Positions 1 through 11,000 of a stretch of 64,000 nt of DNA are shown piece after piece. Both the position numbers and the translations under genes were made by a program. The stretch spans positions 41,554,863 to 41,618,862 of the forward strand of contig ML660201.1 in the NCBI GenBank assembly GCA_007570785.1. The letters run 5' to 3'. Each line of letters begins with the position of its first letter. Positions within the stretch are counted from its first letter, which is position 1. Source of the stretch: Antilocapra americana. Lineage: Eukaryota > Chordata > Mammalia > Artiodactyla > Antilocapridae. Below the pieces are notes generated by a model, which worked only from the letters and a program-made list of their open reading frames with translations, did no database searches and had not been told where the DNA came from.

Positions 1-243
1 CTTGACACACATACCCACACCATTCTGCATTGAACTGCAAGGAATTGCTAGACCCTTTGAGACCCATTTGTGGATGCTTGAGAGGTCCCCTGCTATACTT
101 CCCTTCTTTATTAGCATACAAAAGGACATAAACTTTTCTTTCTCCAGGAACTGAGAGAAAGTTGAGTGAATGTAAAAATCCATATTTCTCAAATTAGGTA
201 GGGAAAAAGGACGTTCATTGCCAGGAGCAATTACTAGACTCTG

Positions 244-317
244 TAGTGGTAAATAGACACAGGTAAAATTTATATGAGGATAGTGGTAAATAGACACATG
301 TAAATTTTACAGGTAAG
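244..317 (+). repeat. Imperfect 37-bp tandem duplication
   Basis: 'tagtggtaaatagacaca' starts at 244 and again at 281. The copies diverge towards their 3' ends. Confidence 0.8.
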
Positions 318-1169
318 ATGATCAGTTGAACTTATTTGGGGCCGGAATATTACTGGCCAAACTGTCAGTGCAAATTCATACTGAGTTGTCCAGTTCAGAC
401 TGTGTGCAAATCACTTGATTGGCTCAAATCAGTGGGACATTGTTAATTCTTTGGGCTGCAGTCTGGTGAACTCCCTTTGTCAGAATAATATTTTTAAATA
501 TACAAAATAAAATTCACAAAAATACAAAGTAAATCATATGAAAACTCATTTCAAAGACCATAGATCCAAATTCTTGAGCAGATAAAATCACCTTAGCCTT
601 GTTGGCAAGATTAGGTCAAACTGTATGAAGCTGCTGTTTTTCTAGACGCAAAATGGCCAACGGTGGGCATTTTCATATAATTCAACCTGATATTACAACA
701 ACTTAAGCAATACGGATACATATTGTGAGAAAATACTTCAAGTTATTGTTTTTCCTGTTTCTGGTTTTCAAGATACAGAAGCCAATCATGGGAAAACCTG
801 GTTTTGTCAGGGATTTGTTAAAGGACACAGCTCCCAAATTACGTGTGAGACCAGGATATGAACCACTCAGTTTTCTACACTTTGCTTCTATCCCTGCAGT
901 GAGCAGTGAGAATTCTTGTTCAAAACACGACCTTGTGATGGCGGATATACTTCTGTCTGCATAGATTCAATTTTCCTGCCCATCCACCTCTCCACTAAGT
1001 GAGGAAAATGGCCTGAACCATTCTGGAAACGTTTTGAACAAGAATTCAGACCAAATAAGTTCCCATTTATCCACAGTTGAGCACAGTTTTAAGTTAAACA
1101 AAACTTCCTTTCTACAAGCATTTTACTGAATTGAGAGTTTACTCTCTTTTCTTTGAAACTTATTTGATT

Positions 1170-1211
1170 GCAAATGTATAATCATTCCATGCAAATGTAT
1201 AGTCATTCCAT
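1170..1211 (+). repeat. 21-bp tandem duplication
   Basis: Two adjacent 21-bp units, 1170-1190 and 1191-1211, differ at one base (ata versus ata with a>g inside 'gcaaatgtat'). Confidence 0.9.
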
Positions 1212-1742
1212 GGTGGGCACATCCTCTTTTACGCTGAGAGTAAAATAGTACCTGACAAATCCAGAAGATCACAGCATGTTTGAGCCTTTGTGAAATAACC
1301 AATGTGAATTATTGCATGCTACAGAAGTTCATTCCACCCAAGTTGGTGGAGTTTTTTTTTTTTTTAATTCTTCTTCAGCCTTTATTGATACTTCAAGCTT
1401 AAGAGAAATTAAGGGTATTTAGTTACTATAATTACTTCTCTGCTTACTTAAAAGGTTTAATCTACTCTTTAGGCATATGCAATTCAGATTGCATGCTTTC
1501 CAAAAAAATAATCGTCTGCTAATGTAGACTAATTTTAATCTTCTAATCCAATCTTGACACAGAGTCAGAGCCTGGTGGGTGGAATGTTTTTGTGCGGGGG
1601 TTGCCATAGATACAAAACTCAGTTATGTATTTGACAAGTCAGTGATGTGGAACTTAAGTTACTATGGATTTTTTTTCCTCGCTCTTTAAGATTAAAAAAC
1701 AAAGTGAAGATCAGTGTGCCTTTGCAGTGCATCCCAGTGTAA

Positions 1743-1795
1743 CTAACCTTCTCTTCTTTCATTCCGTGCACCTTCTTACCCCGGGCTGGCCGCAG
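1743..1795 (+). promoter_or_regulatory. ERC2: Splice acceptor with branch point
   Basis: 'ctaac' branch motif, then a C/T-rich tract, then 'ggccgcag' with AG at 1794-1795. This acceptor sets the start and phase 0 of the terminal coding exon. Confidence 0.8.
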
Positions 1796-1822
1796 GATGA
1801 CGAGGAGGGCATATGGGCATAG
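1796..1822 (+). CDS. ERC2: ERC2 (CAST/ELKS2) terminal coding segment, IWA tail
   Basis: Nine codons run from the acceptor to TAG: Asp-Asp-Glu-Glu-Gly-Ile-Trp-Ala-stop. From the family: ERC2 and its paralogue ERC1 are coiled-coil scaffold proteins of the presynaptic active zone. Their brain isoforms end in Gly-Ile-Trp-Ala, and that IWA end binds the PDZ domain of RIM1. ERC2 ends with DDEEGIWA directly after a Ser-Pro-Asp-Gln sequence, while ERC1 has DEEEGIWA, so the residues favour ERC2. In ERC1 the alternative C-terminus also diverges after the same Ser-Pro-Asp-Gln, which fits a splice junction in phase 0 here. The rest of the coding sequence lies to the left, outside the window. The other two frames give an unrelated 22-residue tail or an immediate stop. 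The match rests on eight residues, their position, and the quality of the acceptor. Confidence 0.85.
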   Translation, partial: DDEEGIWA

Positions 1823-1857
1823 CCGGGCCTGTAAACCAAAGTTCCAGTTTTGTTTTG

Positions 1858-1867
1858 AGGGGTGAGA
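1858..1867 (+). promoter_or_regulatory. ERC2: Candidate 5' splice site after the IWA stop
   Basis: 'ggg|gtgaga', with the intron GT at 1862-1863, is close to the donor consensus. It would make a 66-nt exon (1796-1861) with the stop 39 nt before the junction, too close to trigger junction-dependent nonsense-mediated decay. Whether it is used cannot be told from sequence. Confidence 0.35.
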
Positions 1868-2815
1868 AAACCATCTTTTATATCATTTTCTTTTAAAAAT
1901 TGTGTTCTCGTGTTATACTGTGTGCGTGCTCGGTTGTGCTCACTGCTGTTTGTGACCGTGCCCTGCGTTTGCTTCTGTGTGCCGTGACCACCCTCAAGAG
2001 CTCCCTCCGTCATACTTCGCTCCCTGCAACCACAGTATTGTCCTGCCTTGTTGGGGCTGGGTTGAGCACCATTCAAATGTTTCTATGTTGTTTAAGATGT
2101 AAACTCTGCCCTCATTAGGATTTATCCACACTTTTAAAGGCATGGTTGTGGACTCAGAAATTGTCACAGTTCTCCAGTCATGGTTTTCAGCCAACTGCTT
2201 GCTCTTACCAGATATGCCAGCATGGTTTAACTCCCATGTCCTTCTGGTTGTGTCAAATGTTTGGTAAGGAATAAAGAAAACAAAGCTATTTATCTTCATG
2301 GAGCTGAAACTGTCATGTGTAAGAAGCCCATTAAATGAATTGTACTCTCTTCTATGGCAGTTCTGAAGAAAACACAAGGAGCAAGGCACAGTAATGGTGA
2401 ATGGATAACTATATCTCTTTAAATGAATTAGAATAGAAATGTTAATATTGACAGACTCATGAGTGGTATTATATTTGTTGCCCTTTGACAATTGAGTGTC
2501 TATAGAGTTTTGCATTATTTTCATGCATTGTGTTTTTCAAAGGATTTTGCTCTTTTGAAGGTTGATTTTTATCTACTGCGAACCCACTGTTTATTTCTTG
2601 GCTATCTGCATTATAGTTGAATAGTGGTGCATGTAATGCTCTGTGTTGTTAATATAAAATGGAACATTGAACTCTGTCGACTTTTGCCATTGGGAATCGC
2701 ACCTCTCCAGGTTACTGCAGGCTGTTTAATACAAAGTCACAAATGCTCTGAAGCTGAATATATCTGCCTATGGTGACAGACTATTCTGTTGAAGTTGGTG
2801 ACATTGTATATGAAC

Positions 2816-2837
2816 ATATATATATATATATATATAT
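2816..2837. repeat. (TA)n microsatellite
   Basis: Uninterrupted alternating T/A run of about 22 bp. Confidence 0.9.
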
Positions 2838-3701
2838 TCAGAACAAGAAATATGGTAGATTGTGTGCCATAGTCAAAAGTACTCACCATGTGGTTCTTTT
2901 TCTGGAACAAATGTGAAATGTCCCAGGTCTGTGGTTGGAGAGGTGGTTCTTTGGGATAAGTAAACAGGTGTGCCCTTCTACAAGTCTTAGGCTCATATTA
3001 CGTAAACAGTGGTTCTTCAGATGAATTTGAAAATGTAACTGATGTATTTCACCCGTGGGTGACAGTTTTCATTGACATTTTTCACTGCTCAGTTGAACCC
3101 ATCCAGGTCCCATCAGTGAGTTAGACTGCTCTCTGGTCCTTCAGGGAACACACAGAGGTTTGACTTTCATTTACAGCATCTTTCCACATAGTACAGATGT
3201 AACACTTCCTGGATCCATTGATGGCCAGTAGAACCTGCTTCCTGATCACAGTAGGCCATCTCCCCTTTTCTCCTCTCTTTCCCCTTTCCTTGGTAAAGAG
3301 GAAAACAGCATAGAATTAACTCTTCCAGATGCAAAGTGGTTCCAAAGGGAAGTTTGTTGATATAGGGAGGTAGGGAAACCAGAGAAATGCTAAAATTTGT
3401 CTGAGAGACTCCTTAACGAGGGAACAGTTTAAGAGAAACATGGCCTTTACTCATACGGAATAGCTAATAAAGATGCAAATTGACCTAAAACAGCTCTAAG
3501 GGAGAAGTAAATATTTTATAATGTTACAGAGTGAACATACGAAACCTGCCCACAGCATGCATGTAACAAGTAGACAAAGGAAGGTTCTGTGCGTTTGGGG
3601 GTTTCCTAGAGAAGTGTGAGTCCCTCTCGGGACTCTTTGTGGACCCGCTCCTGCCCTTTTGTTAGAGTGTCAGGACTGGGCTGCATTTCTGTCTCCTCCT
3701 G

Positions 3702-3908
3702 TGTGTGCGCTGTGCTTAGTCATGCAGTCATGTCCAACTCTTTGTGACCCCATGGACTGCAGCCTGCCGCACCCTTCTGTCCATGGGGATTCTAAGGGCA
3801 GGTTGCCATGCCCTCCTCCAGGGCATCTTTCCAACCCAGGTCTTGATTGAACCCAGGTCTCCTGCATTGCAGGAGGATTCTTTACCATCTGAGCCACCAG
3901 GAAAGCCC
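3702..3908 (-). mobile_element. Bov-tA SINE
   Basis: Read on the minus strand, it starts with the tRNA-like head (ctttcctggtggctcag type), then a degenerate B-box region, and ends in the 'gcatgactaagcacagc' tail. A 9-bp target duplication 'ctcctcctg' at 3693-3701 and 3909-3917 flanks it. Bov-tA is non-autonomous and is moved by BovB enzymes. Confidence 0.93.
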
Positions 3909-3917
3909 CTCCTCCTG

Positions 3918-5263
3918 GAAAATAAAGACTCTTATTGCTCTTTCACAAGAATTTTGACACCCTAACCCCCCCGTCTTCCATCATCCCCTGACGCAGAAAC
4001 CTTGTCATTCTCAGGATGAAACTGGTGCCAAGGCACACAGACAGCCTTGCTTTGCTCAAGGGAAGCAGAGATAATGATATTAAATCCCCATCCTCCTTAT
4101 TCCTTTATGAAATTTCCCCAAACACCCTCTATCCCAGAAAACAAATGCCTTTTGAAAATTAGTCAATATATAATCCTGCTTTAATATGTTGTAATAAATT
4201 TTATAGGCTTCTGAGGAAAACTACTTATCTTTCTTTATGACTCCTTTAAACAAGTTTGCTCAGATATCCTCAAGCCTTTAAAACCATATCTTAAGGATTT
4301 AAATAATGAGATACTGGAAGAACCTCTATTTCTGAACAGCCGTTGCATGTTTTGAGTCACATTACAATCTGTGGGGCCTAAGGAGATATTAAATTTATAA
4401 CTAAAGATGGATAATAGTGGCACATTAAAAATTAACTGTTTTGAATATTTTGATTTATGCCCCTTATAAAAGAAACATTATACGAAGTTATTTTACTAGG
4501 CATCAGTAATATGCTTATAATGGCATCATAAGCCTCTGACTTGAATCTGGTGTTTTGGTGCTGAAATGAATCATAATTTAGGAGAAGTAGCTCCAAAAAT
4601 TACAACAAATTGGAATTAGCATAACAACCCTGACAGCTCCTCCCTTTTTTGGCACTTCTAGATACTAGCCTAGGCGTGATTCATTTGTCTCACTGTGATC
4701 ATTCAAGGATGGTGTTTTCTCAGAGCAAAGTGGATTGGGGAAAGTTTGCTTTTCTAAAGAATTTTGACAGCCCCTGGAGCTAGTTGTTTCCCCCATAAAC
4801 CTTACACCCTAGCCCAGCATTATTATGTGACCTGTGTAGTCCACAGAACCCTGAGCTTGGTTTCATGCTCTCCTGTCACTGCCTTGAAACTGTTAATAAT
4901 TTCTGAATGAGGCACACCACAATTCATTTTGCTCCGGGCCCCCCATATTATGTAGTCTGGGCTGGTTAGACCCACCGTGTATGGTGTATGCTGCCTCTAG
5001 CTCCTTTCCAGTCCCCCTCCCTGTTGGCTCATCCCCACTCCTGTTTTCTTATGGCTGGAATTTACCTTCCGCCTGCCTTATTTTTCTGATTTTCTTGTAG
5101 AAACCCAGTGGGATCACATTTCCAGCAATCTGTTGCCCTCATGGGCATAACCAAAATTTGTATTCAACCATGGCCCCCATGTGCCACCCCTCAATTTGAT
5201 TGTGAAAATGTGCTCTTGGCGCCCCTTCTGCGTTTTCTATCTTGCTTTGAAAAATGCAGGAAA
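3918..5263. other. Noncoding stretch, nothing recognised
   Basis: AT-rich sequence with no splice-flanked open frame and no repeat I could name. AATAAA motifs at 3921 and 4193 could serve as distal ERC2 polyadenylation signals. Confidence 0.4.
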
Positions 5264-5273
5264 AGCAGCTGCT

Positions 5274-5414
5274 TCAGAGAAGGCACTGGCGACCCACTCC
5301 AGTTCTCTTGCCTGGAAAATCCCAGGGACGGGGGAGCCTGGTGGGCTGCTGTCTATGGGGTCGCACAGAGTCGGACACGACTGATGGGACTTAGCAGCAG
5401 CAGGAGTAGCAGCG
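5274..5414 (+). mobile_element. Bov-A2-type SINE
   Basis: Begins 'agagaaggcactggcgaccc' and ends 'cggacacgactgatgggac' followed by an AGC-rich tail (5394-5416). A possible target duplication 'gcagctgct' lies at 5265-5273 and 5415-5423, although the tail's own AGC composition weakens it. Confidence 0.9.
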
Positions 5415-5423
5415 GCAGCTGCT

Positions 5424-6240
5424 GCTTAATTTCTCCATTACTTTCTTTCCGGGAAAATCCACTTGATGTGGCAATGATCTGTGTCAGAAAATAAGCCTTC
5501 ATTTCCATTGCGTGGAAATGCCTTCCTTGCACCCCCAGGAAGCTCTTTGGTTTGTGAATATTCAATGAGGTGAGACAGTGGGGTCCCTTGCAAGATCTAG
5601 GGCCACATCTGCCTTGACATTTGAATGTTTCAGCTTTTACTGTGAACTGTTGTAATTGAGCAGACATAGAGTACAAAATCAGTTTTATGTCTTAAACCAC
5701 TAGAAAAGAATAAGTCTTTTTAGATTGAAAACATATGCAAATGTTTAGGACCTGATTCATAAAAATACAGATGTGGGCATTAACAAGTTTTGGCACGGGC
5801 CCGCAATGCTAGTAGATGAATCCTGTCAAAACAGAGCATCGTAGCTCTAAGCCACCAGCACACGGACAGTGTTTCAGTGAGTGTGCTTATGAAGCATGGA
5901 GCAGGTAGACTTGAAGAATGGGGTTTTCACACATGGAAATGGTGCTCGAAAGGTGGTAGAACTCCGTGGCATGCCACCTGTCAGGAAGAATGAGGAAGGA
6001 GGTATTTTATTGTGCCTAGAAAGTTTATGTTAATACGGTCTGTACCTTCTCTTAGCAGAAAAGGCCTGGGCACAAAGCCTGTGCTCATTCTGCCTGTCCT
6101 ATGCTCAACCTTCTCAACTGAAGTCTTAGTTTCTCTGTAAAGTGGAGATTTCCTTTTATATCAGCTGGGCAGGGATATCAACTAGTGTTTTTAATTCAAC
6201 CCATCTCTTTATGACTGAGGATCTGATAGATTCATCATCT
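5424..6240. other. Noncoding stretch, nothing recognised
   Basis: No exon, repeat or RNA gene could be supported here. Confidence 0.4.
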
Positions 6241-6244
6241 TGTG

Positions 6245-7070
6245 CCATCAACCCCTAAGACTTTTCCTTCCTTCATTCATTTTTCCAATCATTCAATCAT
6301 TTTTCACCTGTTCATCTGTTCTTTCATCAAATGGTTAAACTCTTGGCTAGGTGCTGAGAAAACAGTGATGCATAAGATAGAAAAGGTTGCTACCTTGTTG
6401 GTCTTAAAATATGGTTTAGGGAAACTGTCGATAACAATTTAAATGTATGAATGGAAAACATACACTATGATCATTGCTTTGATGGAAATTGGGAAGATAC
6501 TAAGAAATAAGAAGAACCTACCTGAGCAAAGGCCAAAGACAGGAAAGAACTTTATGGGCTGAAGGAGCTTAAAACTATGACTCTGGGTAAAAAATAAGAC
6601 AATAAGATGAAGATGAAGACGTGGGAAGGGGCCAGATCATGTAGGGCCTTTTAGGCTAAGATAGGGAGTTTGCATTTTAAGCCTAAGGAAGTAAAAAAAA
6701 ATAAAAGAAAAAGAAAATTAGAGGGTCTTAAACAAGGGCATGACATAATTCACTTCATGTTGTAGAACAACCCAGGCTGCTGTGTGGAGGATGGCATATC
6801 ATGGCAGAAAGAGCAGAAGTAGGGCTGTTCCATCATTTGTGAAGGGAATGGCAACCCACTCCAGTATTCTTGCCTAGAAAATGTCATGGACAGAGGAGCC
6901 TGGCAGGATATATTCCATGGAGTCACAAAGAGTTGGATGTGACTGAGCGACTAACACAAATGGTGCTGACCCAGGGGAGAGTCGGAGATATGCAGACATG
7001 TGGACAAATTGGAGATGAGACTACCATATGGAGTCACAGGACTTTGCTGAAGAGTTAAGAGAAAAGACTA
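6245..7070 (-). repeat. Ancient long interspersed repeat ending in an L2-like 3' end (copy A)
   Basis: Read on the plus strand, it opens with an L2 3'-end antisense pattern (attcattc repeats, 'taggtgctgagaaaacagtg') and continues through 'gccagatcatgtagggcc' and 'ggctgctgtgtggagga'. The same order is seen at 24010-24800 and 34358-34920. A Bov-A SINE interrupts it at about 6841-6957. Family name uncertain. Confidence 0.65.
6841..6957 (+). mobile_element. Bov-A-type SINE fragment
   Basis: 'gaagggaatggcaacccact' through 'gtgactgagcgactaacac' is the BovB-related half of Bov-tA/Bov-A without the tRNA-like head. No clear target duplication was found. It sits inside the ancient repeat at 6245-7070. 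Confidence 0.9.
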
Positions 7071-7799
7071 AAGTGGTTATACCTCCAGATTTCTACCTTG
7101 AGTGTCAAAGCTCAGGCATACCATTGTTGAAGGGTAAGGGCTGACTGGGAGTCTTCTCCTGTTCTGTTTTCCCTGTGTATCCAGTCGGACTGGCCAAGGA
7201 GAGGCAGACTTTTGATCCCCTATTTTCTGCCTGTATGTCAGTAGAGAAATCTTTGGCCTCTCATTGCAGCAATGGACAGGCTGTCAAGTTTAAAGCTTAG
7301 CTAGGGTCCAGCTTCAGGAGTGTGTGTCTCTTCTGACTCTCAAGGAAAAGCAGAAAATTGAATATTAAAGACTGCAAAGAAAAATCAGTCATAGAGTAGG
7401 GAGATGGATGGGCACAGTGGTCTACAGAAAAACCAAGCTCCTGAAGTTATATAAGACAGAAAAGCATGGTTCTTGCAGTTTTTCTTGAGGAATTCTGTCA
7501 GTTAAGGCATACCTCATGAGATTTGGGAAGAAGAAGCTGCCAGTAATCAGTTTTTAGGAGCTAAGATGAGAAGCAAACAGAAGTAGCTACTATGTGTTTC
7601 AGAGCCACTGTGGACAAGGGCTCTGCCTACTTTCAATGACAGAATTAATTCCTGGGCAAAGTGAGATGCTTTCTTTTCTGCTTTCCTTCTTCCTTGATTA
7701 CCTTCTCTTTTGGCGTCTCTGCTCCTCTGGAAGATATCTTATATTTAAGCTTGTAAGGCTGTTCTTCAGAGCCACAGCATGAATGTCCTACCCCAAGTC

Positions 7800-7905
7800 C
7801 TTTCAGTCTGTAATTCACTCAAAAACGATTTCTTCATCTCAGCACTGGAGTTGAGGCAGTGAAGAAAGTACAGTTCCTACCTTGGAGGAATTTAGAGTAG
7901 TACCT
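7800..7905 (-). repeat. L2-like fragment
   Basis: Weak antisense L2 3'-end pattern: 'gtacagttcctaccttggag' in the expected order after 'tcagcactggagttgaggca'. Confidence 0.4.
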
Positions 7906-8089
7906 AGGTCCTTAAGCTGATGACATGAACCTCCAAGGGACTGCCAGCCCCTGGATATGGTTCACAGACTTCAGATGTGGGGGGTGTGGTATATGTGCAT
8001 CCTCCAAGGACATAGAGTATCTTGATCCTCAGTAAATAATCCAAGGGGCCAGTAACACAGAAACGCCACCAAAGAGCCACTGACCAATG

Positions 8090-8335
8090 AGAAACTGGGT
8101 GACAGTGTGGCTTGCAGCGTGCTCTCTGGGTTCAGACCAGATTGGGTTTGGAACCTGGCTCCAGCACTGTTTGGCTAGGTAACCTGGAGCAAGTGTTCTT
8201 CCCTCTCTGCTTTGACATTTCCTCATACAGAGAAGGCTGTGCACACCTTCCAGGGCCATGGTGAGGATTAGATGAGTTGAGGCAAATGAGATGCCTGGCC
8301 GTGGCTGGTGCACGGTAAGGCCAGTCCTCGTGAGA
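8090..8335 (+). repeat. MIR SINE
   Basis: MIR order is preserved: 'ggttcagacc', 'ctggctccagcactg', the core 'taggtaacctggagcaagtg', 'catttcctcatacagagaag', 'ggtgaggattagatgagttg' and 'tggctggtgcacggtaagg'. Confidence 0.8.
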
Positions 8336-9114
8336 ATATTACTGTTACTGTTTCTCCGGTGTCCAGAGGAGTAGACTCCATATGCCGGCTGAAGAAAGGG
8401 GTTGATACTGTGGATTGGGTGAACTTGGTTGGGGTGGGTTGTAAGAGAAAAGACAGAAGAAAGGAAAATCAAAAGGGGAAATCTGTTTTTATGACCAAAG
8501 CTGTACAAGCCAGCTACATATTTTCTAGCTGAGCTTAAAGCATTTTTACCCTAAAAAAAGTGCACCCTCTTTAGTTACTTTTGATCTTAATGACATCTAG
8601 GTCTAGCAAAGGAAGATCTCATTGCAGGAGACTCTGGATTAATCCACGTCTCTAGCAGAACATTTCTTTCAGCTCAAAGAAAAGCCAAGTGTATAACATG
8701 AAAAGCCAACAAATATTTGATGAACACTTGTGAGCTGATGAATCGAAAGAGAGAAAAGGAGCAGTCTACCCTTTTCTGCTCTCAAGTTGTGATGGACTTG
8801 GGGGCAGGGGTAGAAGATTTTAAGCAGAATTGAGTGCAGTAAATAGGTTCTTGTGGATTTTTCTGGAGCTTGTAAGAGTTACCTGGCAAAGCACTGCATG
8901 TTGGCTTGGACTTGACCACACTCTCAGGACCTGAAATCTGGCTGAGAAATTATAAACAAATGTTATGATAAATGACCATGGACCCGAGGCAGGAGGCATC
9001 TAGCAGAGTGTTGCCGCACTACTTAGTATCTTTCCTGTGCCAGGGCTGGTGCACTGGGGAGCTCTTCAGCCTCTCCCACCCCTTTGTCATTTGCTCTGGA
9101 GTGTAGTGCTGGTC

Positions 9115-9660
9115 TGGTCTTGTTTAACCTTTTTATTGATGATCTGTAAAGGGGAGAAAAGAGAATGTGGAGGAAAGTCGCAGATGACGCTGATTTGGGA
9201 TGTGTTGGAAACGCTAGGGAGGTCAGACAAATCACAGAAATGGCCCAAAGAAGGTTAGGATCATGAAGGGAAAGTAACAAATCTCGGAGAATTCCAGATA
9301 CTCACATCTGGCAAAAATTAATCTGAGACACAAATATCAGTGGGTGGGAGGGATCTGGAAATTGAACACTAAAAGCAAAATAATAAGCTGAGTGGACATT
9401 TGGAAATCCAGCCATGGGTGAGGACAGGAAGAGAACAGCCAATGGCATTGAGCAATGTCTGGAAGTTAGCAGGTGCTAGAGAGACGTACATCACTATTTG
9501 TGACAGTTCTGCCCCAAAACTATCTTACACTGGGGACATCAGAATGTTACACACCCTCTCTTCCAGAAGATCACCCATAGGTCTCGTTCCTAGACTTGTA
9601 AACCAAGCAGAGACAGCACTTTGGGGAGCTGCCCAATTGTTGGCCAATGTAATAAGCTAG
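9115..9660 (+). repeat. Ancient CR1/L3-type LINE fragment
   Basis: 'tttttattgatgatctgtaa', 'cgcagatgacgctgatttgg', and later 'gggaaagtaacaaatctcgg' follow the order of the CR1/L3 reverse-transcriptase 3' region. Divergence is high and no open frame is kept. Confidence 0.5.
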
Positions 9661-9664
9661 ATCA

Positions 9665-10910
9665 GAATTTTCTTAGTGATTCAGGGAGAAGAACCCTGGT
9701 CCCATCTCTATCTAGTCGTCTCCATAACTCTTAATAAAATGGAAAAGCCAGGTAATGTCCAAAATAAGAATATATAGTTATGGTCACCACTGGGTGTGTC
9801 AACCAGAATGGCTATTTTCTTTCTGCCATTTGAGGCATCAGTTAACTGGAGGCCATTGACCACACCCAGGTGGGCCTTAACTCCGTCTTCATGCCTTCTT
9901 GGAGGTGCATGAGCCCTGAAGGAAGAGCGCTGGCCCACTGGGCTCTCAGTGATCTCATATAACAGATACAGTGGTCCCATGTTGCCTAGGTGGCCACACA
10001 ATCACTTCCCCATGAACATGTTCTATCACAGACATAGGCATGGTGGTGTGCATTCCCTCTAGCTTTATTTTCCAATCAATATAATGCAAATGCCAAGAGC
10101 AACAGCATATAGTAACCCAGAGTTTCTCTCCTGCCAGGCCCTGGTCTAAGCTGCCCCCGTCTCTCCCATGCAGATCCTGTCCTCATGAACACTAGGCCAC
10201 ACTTGCCTTCCCTGTCACAGACCTGTTGTTCCCATGGTAACAGAATCACCGAGATGCTGAATCTGCATAAAGAGGATGCCTGCTGTTTCTTTCAGCTTTG
10301 GGGCACCTTCCACAGCCTGAAGATCAGCCTGACTCATTTGCGACCCCACTGCATGTCCTAAAAAGTCTGGCCCCTTCTGTTACGTCTGTGTCAGTGGTCA
10401 CAGGGTACAGGCAGCTGAGGATTCTGCCTGTCCCCCAGCATTTCCTTAGTGCCTCTGTCACTGTGTGAATGTTCAGAGCGCTGGAAACAGAGCTCCTGGA
10501 AGGGTACAGAAGAGTTTATCATTATCTTTTTGAGGAAAGATCATTCCTGCATGAAACCTGTTAGACTGAGAATAAAAAGGCAAGTATCCATATGTGGCCA
10601 AAGACCCATCTGACGTATATTCTACCTCCCTCCTTCAGAGGAAAACAGGATGAAGTTCTGAAAAACTACAGAGATCATTTTCTCTGGAAAACCCTGAGCT
10701 CCTTGCAACCACTGTTGTATTTACCCCATTTATTGCTTTTGTATTCGTTGCAGAAAAGAGAAAGTTTAATGAGGAATCAGGAGGAAAAAGTTCTTAACAT
10801 CCTCATTCAGAGGAGGTATTAATACCTTTTTTAAGCACATATTGCCTATCAGACATGGTCATATAAATATAGAATTGATGGGGGAAATGAATTGGACTTT
10901 GCATAGTCTC
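9665..10910. other. Noncoding stretch, nothing recognised
   Basis: Mixed-composition sequence with short chance open frames on both strands. None has splice sites or recognisable protein similarity. Confidence 0.4.
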
Positions 10911-10914
10911 TGGT

Positions 10915-11000
10915 GCTAAATAGTGGTAGCACCTGGGCTCTAGAGTCACAGGGGCCTGGTCCAAACGCTGGCTCCACCACCTCTCTTAAGTGCCGGTTTA
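10915..11000 (+). repeat. MIR fragment (5' part)
   Basis: 'ctgggctctagagtcacagg' and 'aacgctggctccaccacctc' match the first third of MIR. The rest is lost. Confidence 0.55.

Larger units (their letters stand above)
1..1795 (+). other. ERC2: Last part of the intron before the ERC2 IWA exon
   Basis: Noncoding sequence ending in a strong splice acceptor. A branch-point motif 'ctaac' at 1743-1747 has its adenine 49 nt before the AG at 1794-1795, with a pyrimidine-rich stretch between them. No exon is seen upstream. The interval holds two local duplications (244-317 and 1170-1211) and a T14 run at 1352-1365. That this is an ERC2 intron follows from the exon call at 1796. Confidence 0.75.
1823..3692 (+). 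other. ERC2: Probable ERC2 3' untranslated region (end not fixed)
   Basis: Sequence after the IWA stop, with almost no recognisable repeats up to the SINE at 3702, as expected for a retained 3' UTR. Candidate polyadenylation signals AATAAA lie at 2270-2275 and 3466-3471, with others at 3921-3926 and 4193-4198. A (TA)n run sits at 2816-2837. The longest open frame outside repeats in the window (minus strand, 1994-2524) lies here and is a chance shadow. A splice donor at 1861/1862 means that part of this region could instead be intronic. Confidence 0.5.

Noticed and set aside
1900..2118. 72-codon plus-strand frame after the IWA exon
   Set aside because: Falls after the ERC2 stop codon in 3' untranslated sequence.
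1994..2524. 176-codon open frame on the minus strand
   Set aside because: The longest frame outside repeats after the BovB element, but it lies opposite the probable ERC2 3' UTR, has no splice or promoter context, and its composition is not protein-like.
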